Source: an uncultured Campylobacter sp. (GTDB lineage Bacteria > Campylobacterota > Campylobacteria > Campylobacterales > Campylobacteraceae). From it: 37,984 nucleotides of DNA. The stretch spans positions 1 to 37,984 of the forward strand of contig NZ_CALJPC010000023.1 in the NCBI RefSeq assembly GCF_937981295.1, in the 5' to 3' direction. Shown here piece after piece: positions 17,125 through 25,345 of the stretch (position 1 is its first letter; each line of letters opens with the position of its first letter). Both the position numbers and the translations under genes were made by a program. Under the pieces are notes generated by a model, which ran no database searches, had not been told where the DNA came from, and saw nothing but the letters and a program-made list of their open reading frames with translations.

Positions 17125-18252
17125 TTGAAAAGCGCCTATATTTTCCCGATCGTCGGCACGGTTTTATTTCTGTTTTTTAATCTTTACGTCTACAGATCGA
17201 TCAGCGCGCGCTTTACGCCATATAAAGGCTTCGCTACGTTTCGCCCCGCCCTGATTTTGCTTTGCGTAGCTTTAGCGATTTTAGATGCAATATTTTTTGT
17301 GGGTTTTGGGCTTAATGGAAGCTTTAAAAACGAGCTACTCTATAAGCTATGCGTATTTTGCATGGCGGCGTCTTTTTCGCTCTTTTTTATCTGCCTTGCT
17401 TACGACGTGCTAAGCGCCGCTGCGCATTTAGTTAAATTTAGCCAAAACAGGCGAAAATTTTTAAAAACCTTTATAGACGTAACATTCGTAATAATGGCGT
17501 TTAGCTATATTTTTAAGGGGCTTTATAATGCACTAAAAATTCCAAAAATCACCGAGCGCGAAATAAAAATCAAAAACTTAGCTCGCGAGCTAAACTTTGC
17601 CGTCATCTCAGACGTGCATCTGGGCGAGTTTTTGAAAAAGGAATTTTTGCAAGGCGTCGTAGCGCAGATAAACTCGCTAAATTACGATGCGCTGCTGATC
17701 GTGGGCGATATGTTTGATCTGCGCTCGGATGAGCTCGGGGATATTTTGCAGCCTCTTGAGGCGATTAAAAAACCTATATTTTTCGTCACGGGCAACCACG
17801 AGTATTACCGCGGCGACGCAAGCGGGCTTATCGCGGCGATGCAAAAAGCGGGCGTGCGCGTGCTGCAAAACGAAAGCGTGGAATTTGAAGGGCTAAATTT
17901 AATGGGCGTGCACGATCTTAGCGGCTTTCGCTTCGGATATATGCAGCCCGATCTCGGCGCTGCGCTAGCGCAGACAGATCCCGATAAACCAAAAATTTTA
18001 CTCGCGCATCAGCCCAAATACGTCGTGGATTTCGTGCGCTACGAGGTCGATCTGTGTATCTGCGGACACACTCACGCGGGGCAAATTTTTCCGTGGACGC
18101 TTTTGGTACTGCTTAGCCAGAAGTATCTTTACGGGCTGTATAACGACGGGCTGAAGCAAATTTACGTAAGCAGCGGCGTAGGGTTTTGGGGCCCGCCGAT
18201 AAGGGTCTTTGCGGATGCCGAGATCGCGCTGCTTAAGCTTAGAAAGGCATAG
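17125..18252 (+). CDS. membrane-anchored metallophosphoesterase (Cj0846-like)
   Basis: 375 aa. About four N-terminal transmembrane helices (to residue ~140) are followed by a calcineurin-like phosphoesterase domain with the full metal set: SDVHLGE, GDMFDLR, GNHEYYRG, AHQPKY and CGHTHAGQ. The layout resembles YkuE/LpxH-like enzymes, with lipid or nucleotide phosphoesters as possible substrates. TTG start at 17125 with AAGG 8 bp upstream. The stop abuts the psd ATG with no spacer, tying it to phospholipid synthesis. Confidence 0.9.
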   Translation: MKSAYIFPIVGTVLFLFFNLYVYRSISARFTPYKGFATFRPALILLCVALAILDAIFFVGFGLNGSFKNELLYKLCVFCMAASFSLFFICLAYDVLSAAAHLVKFSQNRRKFLKTFIDVTFVIMAFSYIFKGLYNALKIPKITEREIKIKNLARELNFAVISDVHLGEFLKKEFLQGVVAQINSLNYDALLIVGDMFDLRSDELGDILQPLEAIKKPIFFVTGNHEYYRGDASGLIAAMQKAGVRVLQNESVEFEGLNLMGVHDLSGFRFGYMQPDLGAALAQTDPDKPKILLAHQPKYVVDFVRYEVDLCICGHTHAGQIFPWTLLVLLSQKYLYGLYNDGLKQIYVSSGVGFWGPPIRVFADAEIALLKLRKA

Positions 18253-19311
18253 ATGAGAAGTTTTATTTCGAGGATTTTTGGGGTTATCGCCGCGGTGAAA
18301 TTCCCTAAATTTATACAAAATTTTATCAACCGTAAATATGTGGAATTTTTCAAAATCGATATGAGCGAATTTGATCCGCCGCAGAGCTACGCGAGCCTAA
18401 ACGCGCTTTTTACCCGCCGCTTGCTGCGTCCGCGCGAGATAGCGGCAGACGAGACGGCTTTTATAAGCCCTAGCGACGGCGTGATCTTTGAGAGCGGAAG
18501 CTGCGCCGATCTGCGGGCTTTTAGCGTAAAAGGCTGCGAATACAGCCTTAGCGAGCTGCTGGGGCGGACGCTTACGGCAAGCGAAAGCGGCGGAGCGGTT
18601 AAAAATTTAGATGGCGGGGCGGTTACTACGAACGGGAGCGGCGAGGTTGGAACCGGATGCGCAAAAGATGCCGGCGCAGGGATGAAATTTCGCGCCGCGC
18701 AAGCGAAAATCATAAGCGACGAAAGCGGCGCAAATTATGTCGCGAGTGGCGTGCAGGCCGAAATTTATAGCGATGAAAATAGCGCGAGCCGCGAAACGAG
18801 CGCAGAGGATGCCCAAGGCAGCAAAAATACAAGCGGCGTAAATTTAAGCTACGCAAATATCTATCTAAGCCCGCGCGATTATCATCATTATCACGCGCCG
18901 TGCGACCTGAGCGTGCTGCAGGCGCTTTACATACCTGCTGACCTTTACAGCGTGGCGAAGAAATTCTTACTTAAAATTCCAAACCTCTACGCTAAAAACG
19001 AGCGCGTTATTTTGAAGTGCAAAATGCGAAACGGCGGGATTTTGTGGATGGTTTTCGTGGGCGCTTTAAACGTCGGCAAGATGAGATTTGATTTCGATAC
19101 GCGAATACAAACGAATGCGTGCGCGAATAGGGAAGTGGCGCTTTACGAATATGAAAATTTAAACTTTAAAAAGGGCGATCATTTGGGAAATTTCGAGCTG
19201 GGCTCGACGATCGTGCTCGTAGCGCAAAGCGAGTTTTTGAAATTTGAAACCCCGACTGATACGTCCGTAAAATTCGGACAAAAAATCGCAGAATTTAATG
19301 AAATTTCATAA
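18253..19311 (+). CDS. psd: phosphatidylserine decarboxylase proenzyme with internal insert
   Basis: 352 aa; the family is usually about 260-320. Decarboxylates phosphatidylserine to phosphatidylethanolamine at the inner membrane. Conserved parts: FFKIDMSEFDPPQSYASLNALFTRRL, SPSDGVI, YSLSELLG, LSPRDYHHYHAP, and the self-cleavage LGST (residues 316-319, Ser318 forming the pyruvoyl group). About 90 extra residues (108-197), rich in Gly, Ala, Ser and Asn, are inserted between YSLSELLGR and ANIYLSPRDY. Directly follows the phosphoesterase as in C. jejuni Cj0846-0847. Confidence 0.95.
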   Translation: MRSFISRIFGVIAAVKFPKFIQNFINRKYVEFFKIDMSEFDPPQSYASLNALFTRRLLRPREIAADETAFISPSDGVIFESGSCADLRAFSVKGCEYSLSELLGRTLTASESGGAVKNLDGGAVTTNGSGEVGTGCAKDAGAGMKFRAAQAKIISDESGANYVASGVQAEIYSDENSASRETSAEDAQGSKNTSGVNLSYANIYLSPRDYHHYHAPCDLSVLQALYIPADLYSVAKKFLLKIPNLYAKNERVILKCKMRNGGILWMVFVGALNVGKMRFDFDTRIQTNACANREVALYEYENLNFKKGDHLGNFELGSTIVLVAQSEFLKFETPTDTSVKFGQKIAEFNEIS

Positions 19312-19371
19312 AATTCCATTTAAAATGCAGGATTTTTTCTTTAACTAAAATTAATTTTATTTAAATTTGGC

Positions 19372-19377
19372 TATAAT
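19372..19377 (+). promoter_or_regulatory. -10 box of the prepilin gene
   Basis: TATAAT preceded by TTGGC in a very AT-rich 95-bp spacer, 28 bp before the prepilin ATG. It is placed as a Campylobacter sigma70 promoter would be. Confidence 0.6.
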
Positions 19378-19405
19378 CATCTCACTTTAAATCAAAGGAT
19401 TTAAC

Positions 19406-19879
19406 ATGAAAAATTTAAAAGCTTTTACGATGATCGAGCTTGTTTTCGTCATCGTTGTTTTAGGCATTTTGGCGGGCATCGCAGTGCCTAGATTGGCCGC
19501 TACGCGCGATGATGCTACGATCGCTAAGATGCGTGGGGATATCGCCGCCATTAGAAGCGGACTTTCGCTAGTTAGAAGCGAGAATATGATGAGGGGCGTG
19601 ACTACGTGGCCCGCTTTGGAGGGTTCGGACAATGCCACTCTTTTTGAAGGCGTTTTGCAGCAACCTATCTATCCTATGAGAGATGGCGGTAGGAACGGCT
19701 GGGCTTTGGTTACGAACGGCAATGCTAATGCAACATCTACATATAGGGCTAGCGTAGCAGGCAAGAGTACTACTTTTGATTACTATCCGACATCGGCTTT
19801 GGCTACGGCAGCGGGTAGAAACGTAGGTTCATTCGACTGCGATCACAAAGACGAGCTTTGCCAATCCTTAGCTCAATAG
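19406..19879 (+). CDS. type IV pilin-like (pseudopilin) protein
   Basis: 157 aa. Short basic leader MKNLKA, then the class III signal FTMIELVFVIVVLGILAGIA with Phe at +1 and Glu at +5, the site for prepilin peptidase cleavage and N-methylation. The long helix runs into AVPRLAATRDDATIAKMRGDIAAIRSGL, typical of type II secretion/competence pseudopilins. Two cysteines near the end (FDCDHKDELC) could form a disulfide. In C. jejuni such proteins (CtsG and relatives) belong to the natural-transformation apparatus, so a competence role is a reasonable inference. priA starts 4 bp after the stop. Confidence 0.9.
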   Translation: MKNLKAFTMIELVFVIVVLGILAGIAVPRLAATRDDATIAKMRGDIAAIRSGLSLVRSENMMRGVTTWPALEGSDNATLFEGVLQQPIYPMRDGGRNGWALVTNGNANATSTYRASVAGKSTTFDYYPTSALATAAGRNVGSFDCDHKDELCQSLAQ

Positions 19880-19883
19880 CTAA

Positions 19884-22685
19884 ATGCTCTATTATGAAGT
19901 TGCGGTTTTGGGCGCCAGCCTAAAGCCGCTTACTTATAGTTCAAATTTTAAAATCCTAGCCTATCAAATCGTATCAGTCCCCGTAAAATCGAGCGTCAAA
20001 TCCGCCGTGATCCTGCGTGAGGTTGCAAAGCCGAGTTTCAAAACCAAGGAAATTTCTGAAATTTCGCAGCTTAAATTTAGCTTGTTTCAAAGTACGCTTG
20101 CAAATTTTATCGCGCATTACTATGTTTGCGAAAAGGGCGTTGCATTCGGAATTTTCGAGCCTGCGAGCGAGACGACGCAGGACTTGCAGAATTTGCAGGA
20201 GGATCCCTCTACCGAGCGGAATTGCGCTTGCGAAAAAATTTCCGTTAGTAAGCCAATTTCCGCTTGCAAGCAAACTTCTACCCGCGAACAAAATTTTATT
20301 TCAGAGCAGAATTCCATCACCGCACAAAATTCTGCGCTCGACGATGACTTTAGTGCCATACAAAATTTCGCCTCAATCCAGAATTTTGCATTGACGAGAA
20401 ATTCTACTATCTCAAAAAATTCTGTTACCGTCATAAATCCCGCCACTGCACCGAATTCCACGCAAAAGCAAAATTTGAAGCAGGCTCCAAATTCTACCTC
20501 GCAAAATTTAGCGTCAAATTCTACCTCCGCTCAGAATTCTATCCAAGAGAGGGACTTTGTCGATGAGCAAAATTCCGCCTCAATTCAAAATTTCGCATTG
20601 ATTCAAAATTCTGCCGCCATGAAGACCGCCATAAATTTTGCTGCCGAACCCGATCCTGCACACAAACAAAATTCCGCCATCGCGCAAAATTCTATCCAAG
20701 AGCGGGATTTTACCGAGGGAGAGAATTTCGTTTCGATTCAAAATTCTACTTCAGCGCAAAATTCCATTTCAATTCAAAATTTCGACGCTGCGACACAAAC
20801 TCCCGCTTCGTCGCTATCTCCACTTCAAATAGGTAAAATTCCAAACCTCACCCCCGCGCAGGAGCAAGCGCGTAAATTTGCTGAAGCCAACGAGACGTCG
20901 CTGATCTTCGGCGATACGGGCAGCGGCAAGAGCGAAATTTATATCGCGCTGATCGCACAGGCGCTTGCTGCTGGCAAGCAGGCGCTGTTTTTGATGCCCG
21001 AGATTTCGCTAACGCCGCAGATGACGAAGCGGCTACAGAGCTATTTCGGCGAGCGGCTCGGCGTCTGGCACTCCAAAATTTCGCCCAAAAACAAGCGTGA
21101 AATTCTAGCGAAATTTAACGCAGGCGAGATCCGGCTCATCGCGGGTGCCCGCTCGGCGCTGTTTTTGCCCTTTAGCGATCTGGGTCTCATCGTCGTGGAC
21201 GAGGAGCACGACGACAGCTACAAATCCGCCGCCGCGCCGCGCCTAAATGCCCGCGACGCCGCGATTTTCGTCGGCAAAAAGCTTGGCATCCGCGTGGTTT
21301 TGGGCTCCGCGACGCCCGCGCTTAGCACCTACGCGAAGCAGCCGCACTTCCGCCTGCGCGGCACTTACTTTAGCAGCGCCAAGCGCTTCATTTTCGATGA
21401 GAGCGAGACGGGGCTGAGTCCCAAAATTTTAACCGAGATCGGGCGCAGCCTCGAAGCCGGCAAGCAGGCGGTCGTGTTTTTGCCGACGCGCGCGAACTAC
21501 AAATATATGGTCTGCGAAAACTGCGGGCAGATCGTGCGCTGCCCGTTTTGCGCCGTCGGGATGAGCTATCACGCGGACGCTGCGGCGCTGAAGTGCCATT
21601 ACTGCGGCTTTAGCACGTTTTACAGGGCGTCTTGCGAAAACTGCGGCGGCGAGGTGATGCAGGCGCGCAAGATCGGCACCGGCGAGCTTGCGGCACAGCT
21701 TGCGGCGCGTTTCCCAAGCGCCCGCATCGCAAAATTTGATCGCGACGAGATCACCACGCAGCGCAAGCTAGAGGCGCTGCTCAATAACTTCAACGCCCAT
21801 AAAATCGACATTTTGGTAGGCACGCAGATGCTTAGCAAGGGGCACGATTACCACGGCGTGGATCTTGCGGTGATAATGGGGATCGACGAGCATCTGAGCT
21901 ATCCCGATTTTAGGGCGCGCGAAAAGACGCTAGCGCTTGCGATGCAAGTGGCTGGCCGCGCGGGCCGCTCGGGGCAGGGCAGGGTCGTCATACAGACGCG
22001 CCAGAGCGGCTTTTTTAGGGATTATATCGAAAACTACGATGATTTTTTGCGCGACGAGGCGGAGTTTCGCGAGGGGCTCTATCCGCCGTATATGCGGCTT
22101 TTGCGCGTGCTGATCTCGCATAAAAATGAAAAGGCGGCGAGCGAGATAATGAACGCCGCGCTTGAGCTTTTGCGTCGCAAACAGGCGAGAGGTAGCGCGT
22201 TTGCATCGCATGACGGGCTGGACGCGAGGAGAGCAAATTTAAGCGCTTTAAATTTAGGAAATTCTGCGCAGCAGGGCGATAAGCAAATATCAAATTTTAA
22301 ATTTCAAAGCTCGGATCTGCGCGCGAGCGATGTAAATTTAAACCGCCAAAACGCTTCAAATTTAAAAAATGCTGCGCAAATTTCAGCTTGTGACGCAGGC
22401 GCAGACAGCGTAAATTTAAAGCTCGAAAGAAACGGCGCCGCGCAAAATTTTATAAATTTAGCGGCCGAAAATACTGCCGAAAATTCCGCGCAGCATTTGA
22501 AAGAGAAGGCGAGCGAGAGCTTTGAGATCATCGGCTACGGCAAGGCGGGCATCGCCTATATCGCGTCGAAATTTCGCTTTGAAATTCTGCTGCGCGCTAG
22601 CTCGCACGTGCCGCTGATTAACGCTGCGCGCACGCTTGAGCATCTGCCCGTCGAGATCGATATGGATCCCGTAAGCTTCGGCTAA
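19884..22685 (+). CDS. priA: primosomal protein N' (PriA helicase) with two low-complexity inserts
   Basis: 933 aa against a usual 610-740. Restarts replication at collapsed forks: a superfamily 2 3'-5' DNA helicase that loads the replisome. Order: N-terminal DNA-binding part (1-106); insert 1 (107-313), a string of QNS/QNF-type units; helicase with Walker A GDTGSGKS (343-350) and DEEH box (439-442); zinc-binding cysteines in CENCGQIVRCPFC, KCHYCG and CENCGG; SKGHDYHGVDL and QVAGRAGRSGQGRVVIQT. Insert 2 (about 768-875) interrupts the C-terminal domain. Catalytic motifs are intact, so it should be active. Coupled to the prepilin gene. Confidence 0.95.
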   Translation: MLYYEVAVLGASLKPLTYSSNFKILAYQIVSVPVKSSVKSAVILREVAKPSFKTKEISEISQLKFSLFQSTLANFIAHYYVCEKGVAFGIFEPASETTQDLQNLQEDPSTERNCACEKISVSKPISACKQTSTREQNFISEQNSITAQNSALDDDFSAIQNFASIQNFALTRNSTISKNSVTVINPATAPNSTQKQNLKQAPNSTSQNLASNSTSAQNSIQERDFVDEQNSASIQNFALIQNSAAMKTAINFAAEPDPAHKQNSAIAQNSIQERDFTEGENFVSIQNSTSAQNSISIQNFDAATQTPASSLSPLQIGKIPNLTPAQEQARKFAEANETSLIFGDTGSGKSEIYIALIAQALAAGKQALFLMPEISLTPQMTKRLQSYFGERLGVWHSKISPKNKREILAKFNAGEIRLIAGARSALFLPFSDLGLIVVDEEHDDSYKSAAAPRLNARDAAIFVGKKLGIRVVLGSATPALSTYAKQPHFRLRGTYFSSAKRFIFDESETGLSPKILTEIGRSLEAGKQAVVFLPTRANYKYMVCENCGQIVRCPFCAVGMSYHADAAALKCHYCGFSTFYRASCENCGGEVMQARKIGTGELAAQLAARFPSARIAKFDRDEITTQRKLEALLNNFNAHKIDILVGTQMLSKGHDYHGVDLAVIMGIDEHLSYPDFRAREKTLALAMQVAGRAGRSGQGRVVIQTRQSGFFRDYIENYDDFLRDEAEFREGLYPPYMRLLRVLISHKNEKAASEIMNAALELLRRKQARGSAFASHDGLDARRANLSALNLGNSAQQGDKQISNFKFQSSDLRASDVNLNRQNASNLKNAAQISACDAGADSVNLKLERNGAAQNFINLAAENTAENSAQHLKEKASESFEIIGYGKAGIAYIASKFRFEILLRASSHVPLINAARTLEHLPVEIDMDPVSFG
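20200..20845 (+). repeat. RAATTY array inside priA (insert 1)
   Basis: By eye about 26 RAATTY hexamers in ~650 bp (one per ~25 bp), mainly as CAAAATTCT/CAAAATTCC/CAGAATTC, encoding Gln-Asn-Ser/Phe. In the following 1.3-kb helicase core I count only about seven. The unit ATTCTATCCAAGAG occurs twice (20536 and 20689 areas), suggesting internal duplication. Confidence 0.8.
22190..22510 (+). repeat. AAATTT-rich insert 2 inside priA
   Basis: A low-complexity segment with repeated AAATTTAA, CAAATTTTA and GAAAATTCC words encoding Asn-Leu, Asn-Phe and Asn-Ser. It interrupts the PriA C-terminal domain between ELLRRKQ and ESFEIIGYGKAGIAYI. Confidence 0.7.
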
Positions 22686-22817
22686 GCGCGATTTGGTAAA
22701 TTTTATTCTATAAATTTGACCCGCAGAATTTTACGCGATACGCCGATGAATTGAGGTAAGAAAATAGATTTTGGCGGCGGTAGGTCTTGCCGTCTTATAA
22801 TTTATAAAGGCAACGAT

Positions 22818-23366
22818 TTGAAAAAACTACTTAGAAATTTTATGATTTTTGCGGGTTTTATCTTTATGTTATACACCTCCTATTTTCTATATTTTTATTC
22901 CAAAAGAGCCGAATATGCGGCTATTTTATTGCAAAAGGCGCTTAGGTATGAAGAGGAATTTTTTACTGAGAAAACACAAAATTTAGACCCGCTAGAGCAA
23001 ACCAAGCTACGGCATGAGTTTGAAAAAGAGAAATTAAAATTAGAAAAATATTGCAGCGATGCCATAATAAACGGCGAAAATGGTCATTGCAAGGTTTATT
23101 ACAACCTCGATTTCGATTATATCCATTTTTACGACGGGCGAAATCAAGATATCGCGCTGGGCTATAATTTTGATAACGAAAGCATCGAGTTTTATAAAAA
23201 GCTCGCAGATCATTATGATTACAAAGGCAAAAAATGCAGATCGCGCAGAGTGTATAGCGAGCACCATGCGACATTTGCGATTGATAATTTTGAGCATGCG
23301 ACGTTTTGGTTGGGAGATCATGGCGAATTTACCCTAAAAGATCCATACATTCATGAGTGTGAATAA
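22818..23366 (+). CDS. membrane-anchored periplasmic protein, hypothetical
   Basis: 182 aa, TTG start with AAAGG 7 bp upstream. One N-terminal transmembrane helix (residues ~7-28) is followed by a charged helical stretch (EYAAILLQKALRYEEEF...LEKYC) and a Tyr/Asp/His-rich C-terminal domain ending WLGDHGEFTLKDPYIHECE. No family recognised. AT-rich codon use contrasts with priA upstream, suggesting acquisition. A truncated copy of its 3' end lies at 25185-25286. Confidence 0.75.
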   Translation: MKKLLRNFMIFAGFIFMLYTSYFLYFYSKRAEYAAILLQKALRYEEEFFTEKTQNLDPLEQTKLRHEFEKEKLKLEKYCSDAIINGENGHCKVYYNLDFDYIHFYDGRNQDIALGYNFDNESIEFYKKLADHYDYKGKKCRSRRVYSEHHATFAIDNFEHATFWLGDHGEFTLKDPYIHECE

Positions 23367-23492
23367 ACTTGATCGGTAATTTTAAACACTGAAAGCCTGC
23401 CGTATAGATCGGCGGTATATGCATAAATTCATATTTGTGCGGATATGATAATATATTTTATACTTTGATTAAGTAATTATGTTGTATAAGCG

Positions 23493-23498
23493 TATAAT
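23493..23498 (+). promoter_or_regulatory. -10 box for the secreted paralogue pair
   Basis: TATAAT in an AT-rich stretch, about 55 bp upstream of the ATG at 23554; TAAGGAG is the ribosome site. It would drive the two tandem paralogues that follow. Confidence 0.5.
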
Positions 23499-23553
23499 GT
23501 TAGTAATGAAAAACGCTTTTAAGGCTTCAAAAGCTCATTTTAAGGAGTGAGGG

Positions 23554-24351
23554 ATGCAAGTTCGTTTTATTTTAGCGATCTTGTTTGCCGTATCGTTCGC
23601 AAAAACGGATGATATAAAGCATCCATCGATGCCATGGCAACTGGAACCTATTTTATGGAAAATTCAAGATAAAAAAGTTGTAAGAAAAGCTCTTCACGAA
23701 CCTATGATCCGGGGTGCAACTACCTTTAACGGCAAGAGTTTTTATTTTTTTACGATAGAAGATAATGCAACGCTCAAAAAAGAATATGAAGAGCATTTAT
23801 CAAAAGAAAGAGACTTCTGCAACGACTTTTACGATGATCTGTTCGAGTGGAAAAATATAAATATAATAAACCCACTGGTTTTTGATACGACGGATTACAA
23901 CAACCCAGTTTTAAAGAAAAATATGGGCGATTGCTGGTATATGGATATGAATAAAACGATTAAAGACGGCTTTAGCGGGCGCGGATTTACATTATATAAA
24001 TTTGATAATAAGCTTTTGTATATTATGATTTATAAAACCACTCCTTATATATATCAGACGGATGATTTCGCAAATCTTGCTTACATTTTAGATCCCAAAG
24101 AGTGTAGTAAAATCACAAAAGATCCTCGTAGCAGGGTAAATTTGGAGATTCCAGGCAATATCATATATAAACGGCGTCTGTTTTATGCCGAACCGATACG
24201 TTATAAAGATATAGACTATCTACTTTTCATAGATTTTGACAATACGGATAGCGGACAACTATTCAACGTCACAATCAGGAAATTTAAAGACGGTATTTTA
24301 CAAATGCCTGTTTGTAGCAATTCATACGTAAATACGAAGCTTTATCGATAG
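23554..24351 (+). CDS. secreted hypothetical protein, paralogue 1
   Basis: 265 aa with signal peptide MQVRFILAILFAVSFA. The mature protein is rich in Asp, Tyr and Phe and has four cysteines (DFCND, GDCWY, KECSK, PVCSN) that could pair in the periplasm. No known domain recognised. The central 88 residues (from NATLKKEYEEHLSKERDFC to FDNKLLYIM) are almost identical to those of the next gene, while both ends differ. TAAGGAG precedes the ATG. AT-rich, part of an accessory island. Confidence 0.8.
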   Translation: MQVRFILAILFAVSFAKTDDIKHPSMPWQLEPILWKIQDKKVVRKALHEPMIRGATTFNGKSFYFFTIEDNATLKKEYEEHLSKERDFCNDFYDDLFEWKNINIINPLVFDTTDYNNPVLKKNMGDCWYMDMNKTIKDGFSGRGFTLYKFDNKLLYIMIYKTTPYIYQTDDFANLAYILDPKECSKITKDPRSRVNLEIPGNIIYKRRLFYAEPIRYKDIDYLLFIDFDNTDSGQLFNVTIRKFKDGILQMPVCSNSYVNTKLYR

Positions 24352-24359
24352 GGGCGGTT

Positions 24360-25169
24360 ATGTGGGTTCATATTTTCATCTTAATGATCGCATTCGTACT
24401 ATTTGCGAATGCAAACGATGTAAGCGATACGGAAATTCCTTTTGATTTAAAAATAGCTTTATGGAAAGCTAATGATAGGAAAGTAGTAAGAAACAATCCT
24501 TCCGGTATGGTAGAAGGAGAAACCACTTTCAACGGAAAAACCGTTAGCTTTTGGCAAATAGATAGAAATGCAACGCTCAAAAAAGAGTATGAAGAGCATT
24601 TATCAAAAGAAAGAGACTTCTGCAACGACTTTTACGATGATCTATTCGAATGGAAAAATATAAATATAATCAAACCTCTGGTTTTTGATACGACGGATTA
24701 CAATAACCCCGTTTTAAAGAAAAATATGGGCGATTGCTGGTATATGGATATGAATACAACGATTAGAGACGGCTTTAGCGGGAGAGGATTTACGTTATAT
24801 AAATTTGATAATAAGCTTTTGTATATTATGACGTATAGAGAAGATTTTCGGCAATACGAGATGTCTTTTGCAAATTTTATGTATATTCTAGATCCGCAAG
24901 AGTGCAGTAAAATTATAAAAGACCCCTCATACGATTCATATTATAGCAGGGCAGATTTTGAGGATTATCGAAACAAGATCGCAGGAGATACCCTGATTTA
25001 TTTCGGACCGATAAAATATAAGAGCGAAGATTATCTACTTTTTATCGATTCCGTAAATTTAATAAACGGTCTTAAAGCGGTTTTTATTAAAATTAGCAAA
25101 TTTAAAGACAAAGTTTCGCAAACATCCGTTTGTAGAAATTTGTATTTAAATACGAAAATTTACCATTAA
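24360..25169 (+). CDS. secreted hypothetical protein, paralogue 2
   Basis: 269 aa with signal peptide MWVHIFILMIAFVLFANA. Same architecture and the same four cysteines as the gene 8 bp upstream, so it is a tandem duplicate. Its N- and C-terminal thirds have diverged, while the core DNA (24567-24830) is nearly identical to 23764-24027. It is cotranscribed with paralogue 1. Function unknown; an envelope-located immunity or inhibitor role is possible but not shown. Confidence 0.8.
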   Translation: MWVHIFILMIAFVLFANANDVSDTEIPFDLKIALWKANDRKVVRNNPSGMVEGETTFNGKTVSFWQIDRNATLKKEYEEHLSKERDFCNDFYDDLFEWKNINIIKPLVFDTTDYNNPVLKKNMGDCWYMDMNTTIRDGFSGRGFTLYKFDNKLLYIMTYREDFRQYEMSFANFMYILDPQECSKIIKDPSYDSYYSRADFEDYRNKIAGDTLIYFGPIKYKSEDYLLFIDSVNLINGLKAVFIKISKFKDKVSQTSVCRNLYLNTKIYH

Positions 25170-25184
25170 CGAGTAAAACATGCA

Positions 25185-25286
25185 ATGCATTCAGTTGCCG
25201 TTGATAACTTTAAGTATGCAAAATTTTGGTTGGGAGATCATGGCGAATTTACCCTAAAAGATCCATATATTCATGAATGTGAATAA
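25185..25286 (+). pseudogene. 3' remnant of the 182-aa gene at 22818
   Basis: An open frame of 33 codons (MHSVAVDNFKYAKFWLGDHG onward) ends exactly as the 182-aa protein does: WLGDHGEFTLKDPYIHECE, stop. DNA identity is very high over the last ~80 bp and fades upstream. It is a truncated duplicate left between the paralogue pair and the next gene, probably not functional. Confidence 0.8.
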
Positions 25287-25345
25287 AATCTATTATGCTT
25301 AAAGCGAAAGGATAAATCCGCTAAAATGCCTATAAATGGAGCAAT

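Noticed and set aside
20200..20845. CRISPR array or tandem repeat in the priA insert
   Set aside because: Units are short, imperfect and irregularly spaced, lie in an open reading frame, and there are no cas genes.
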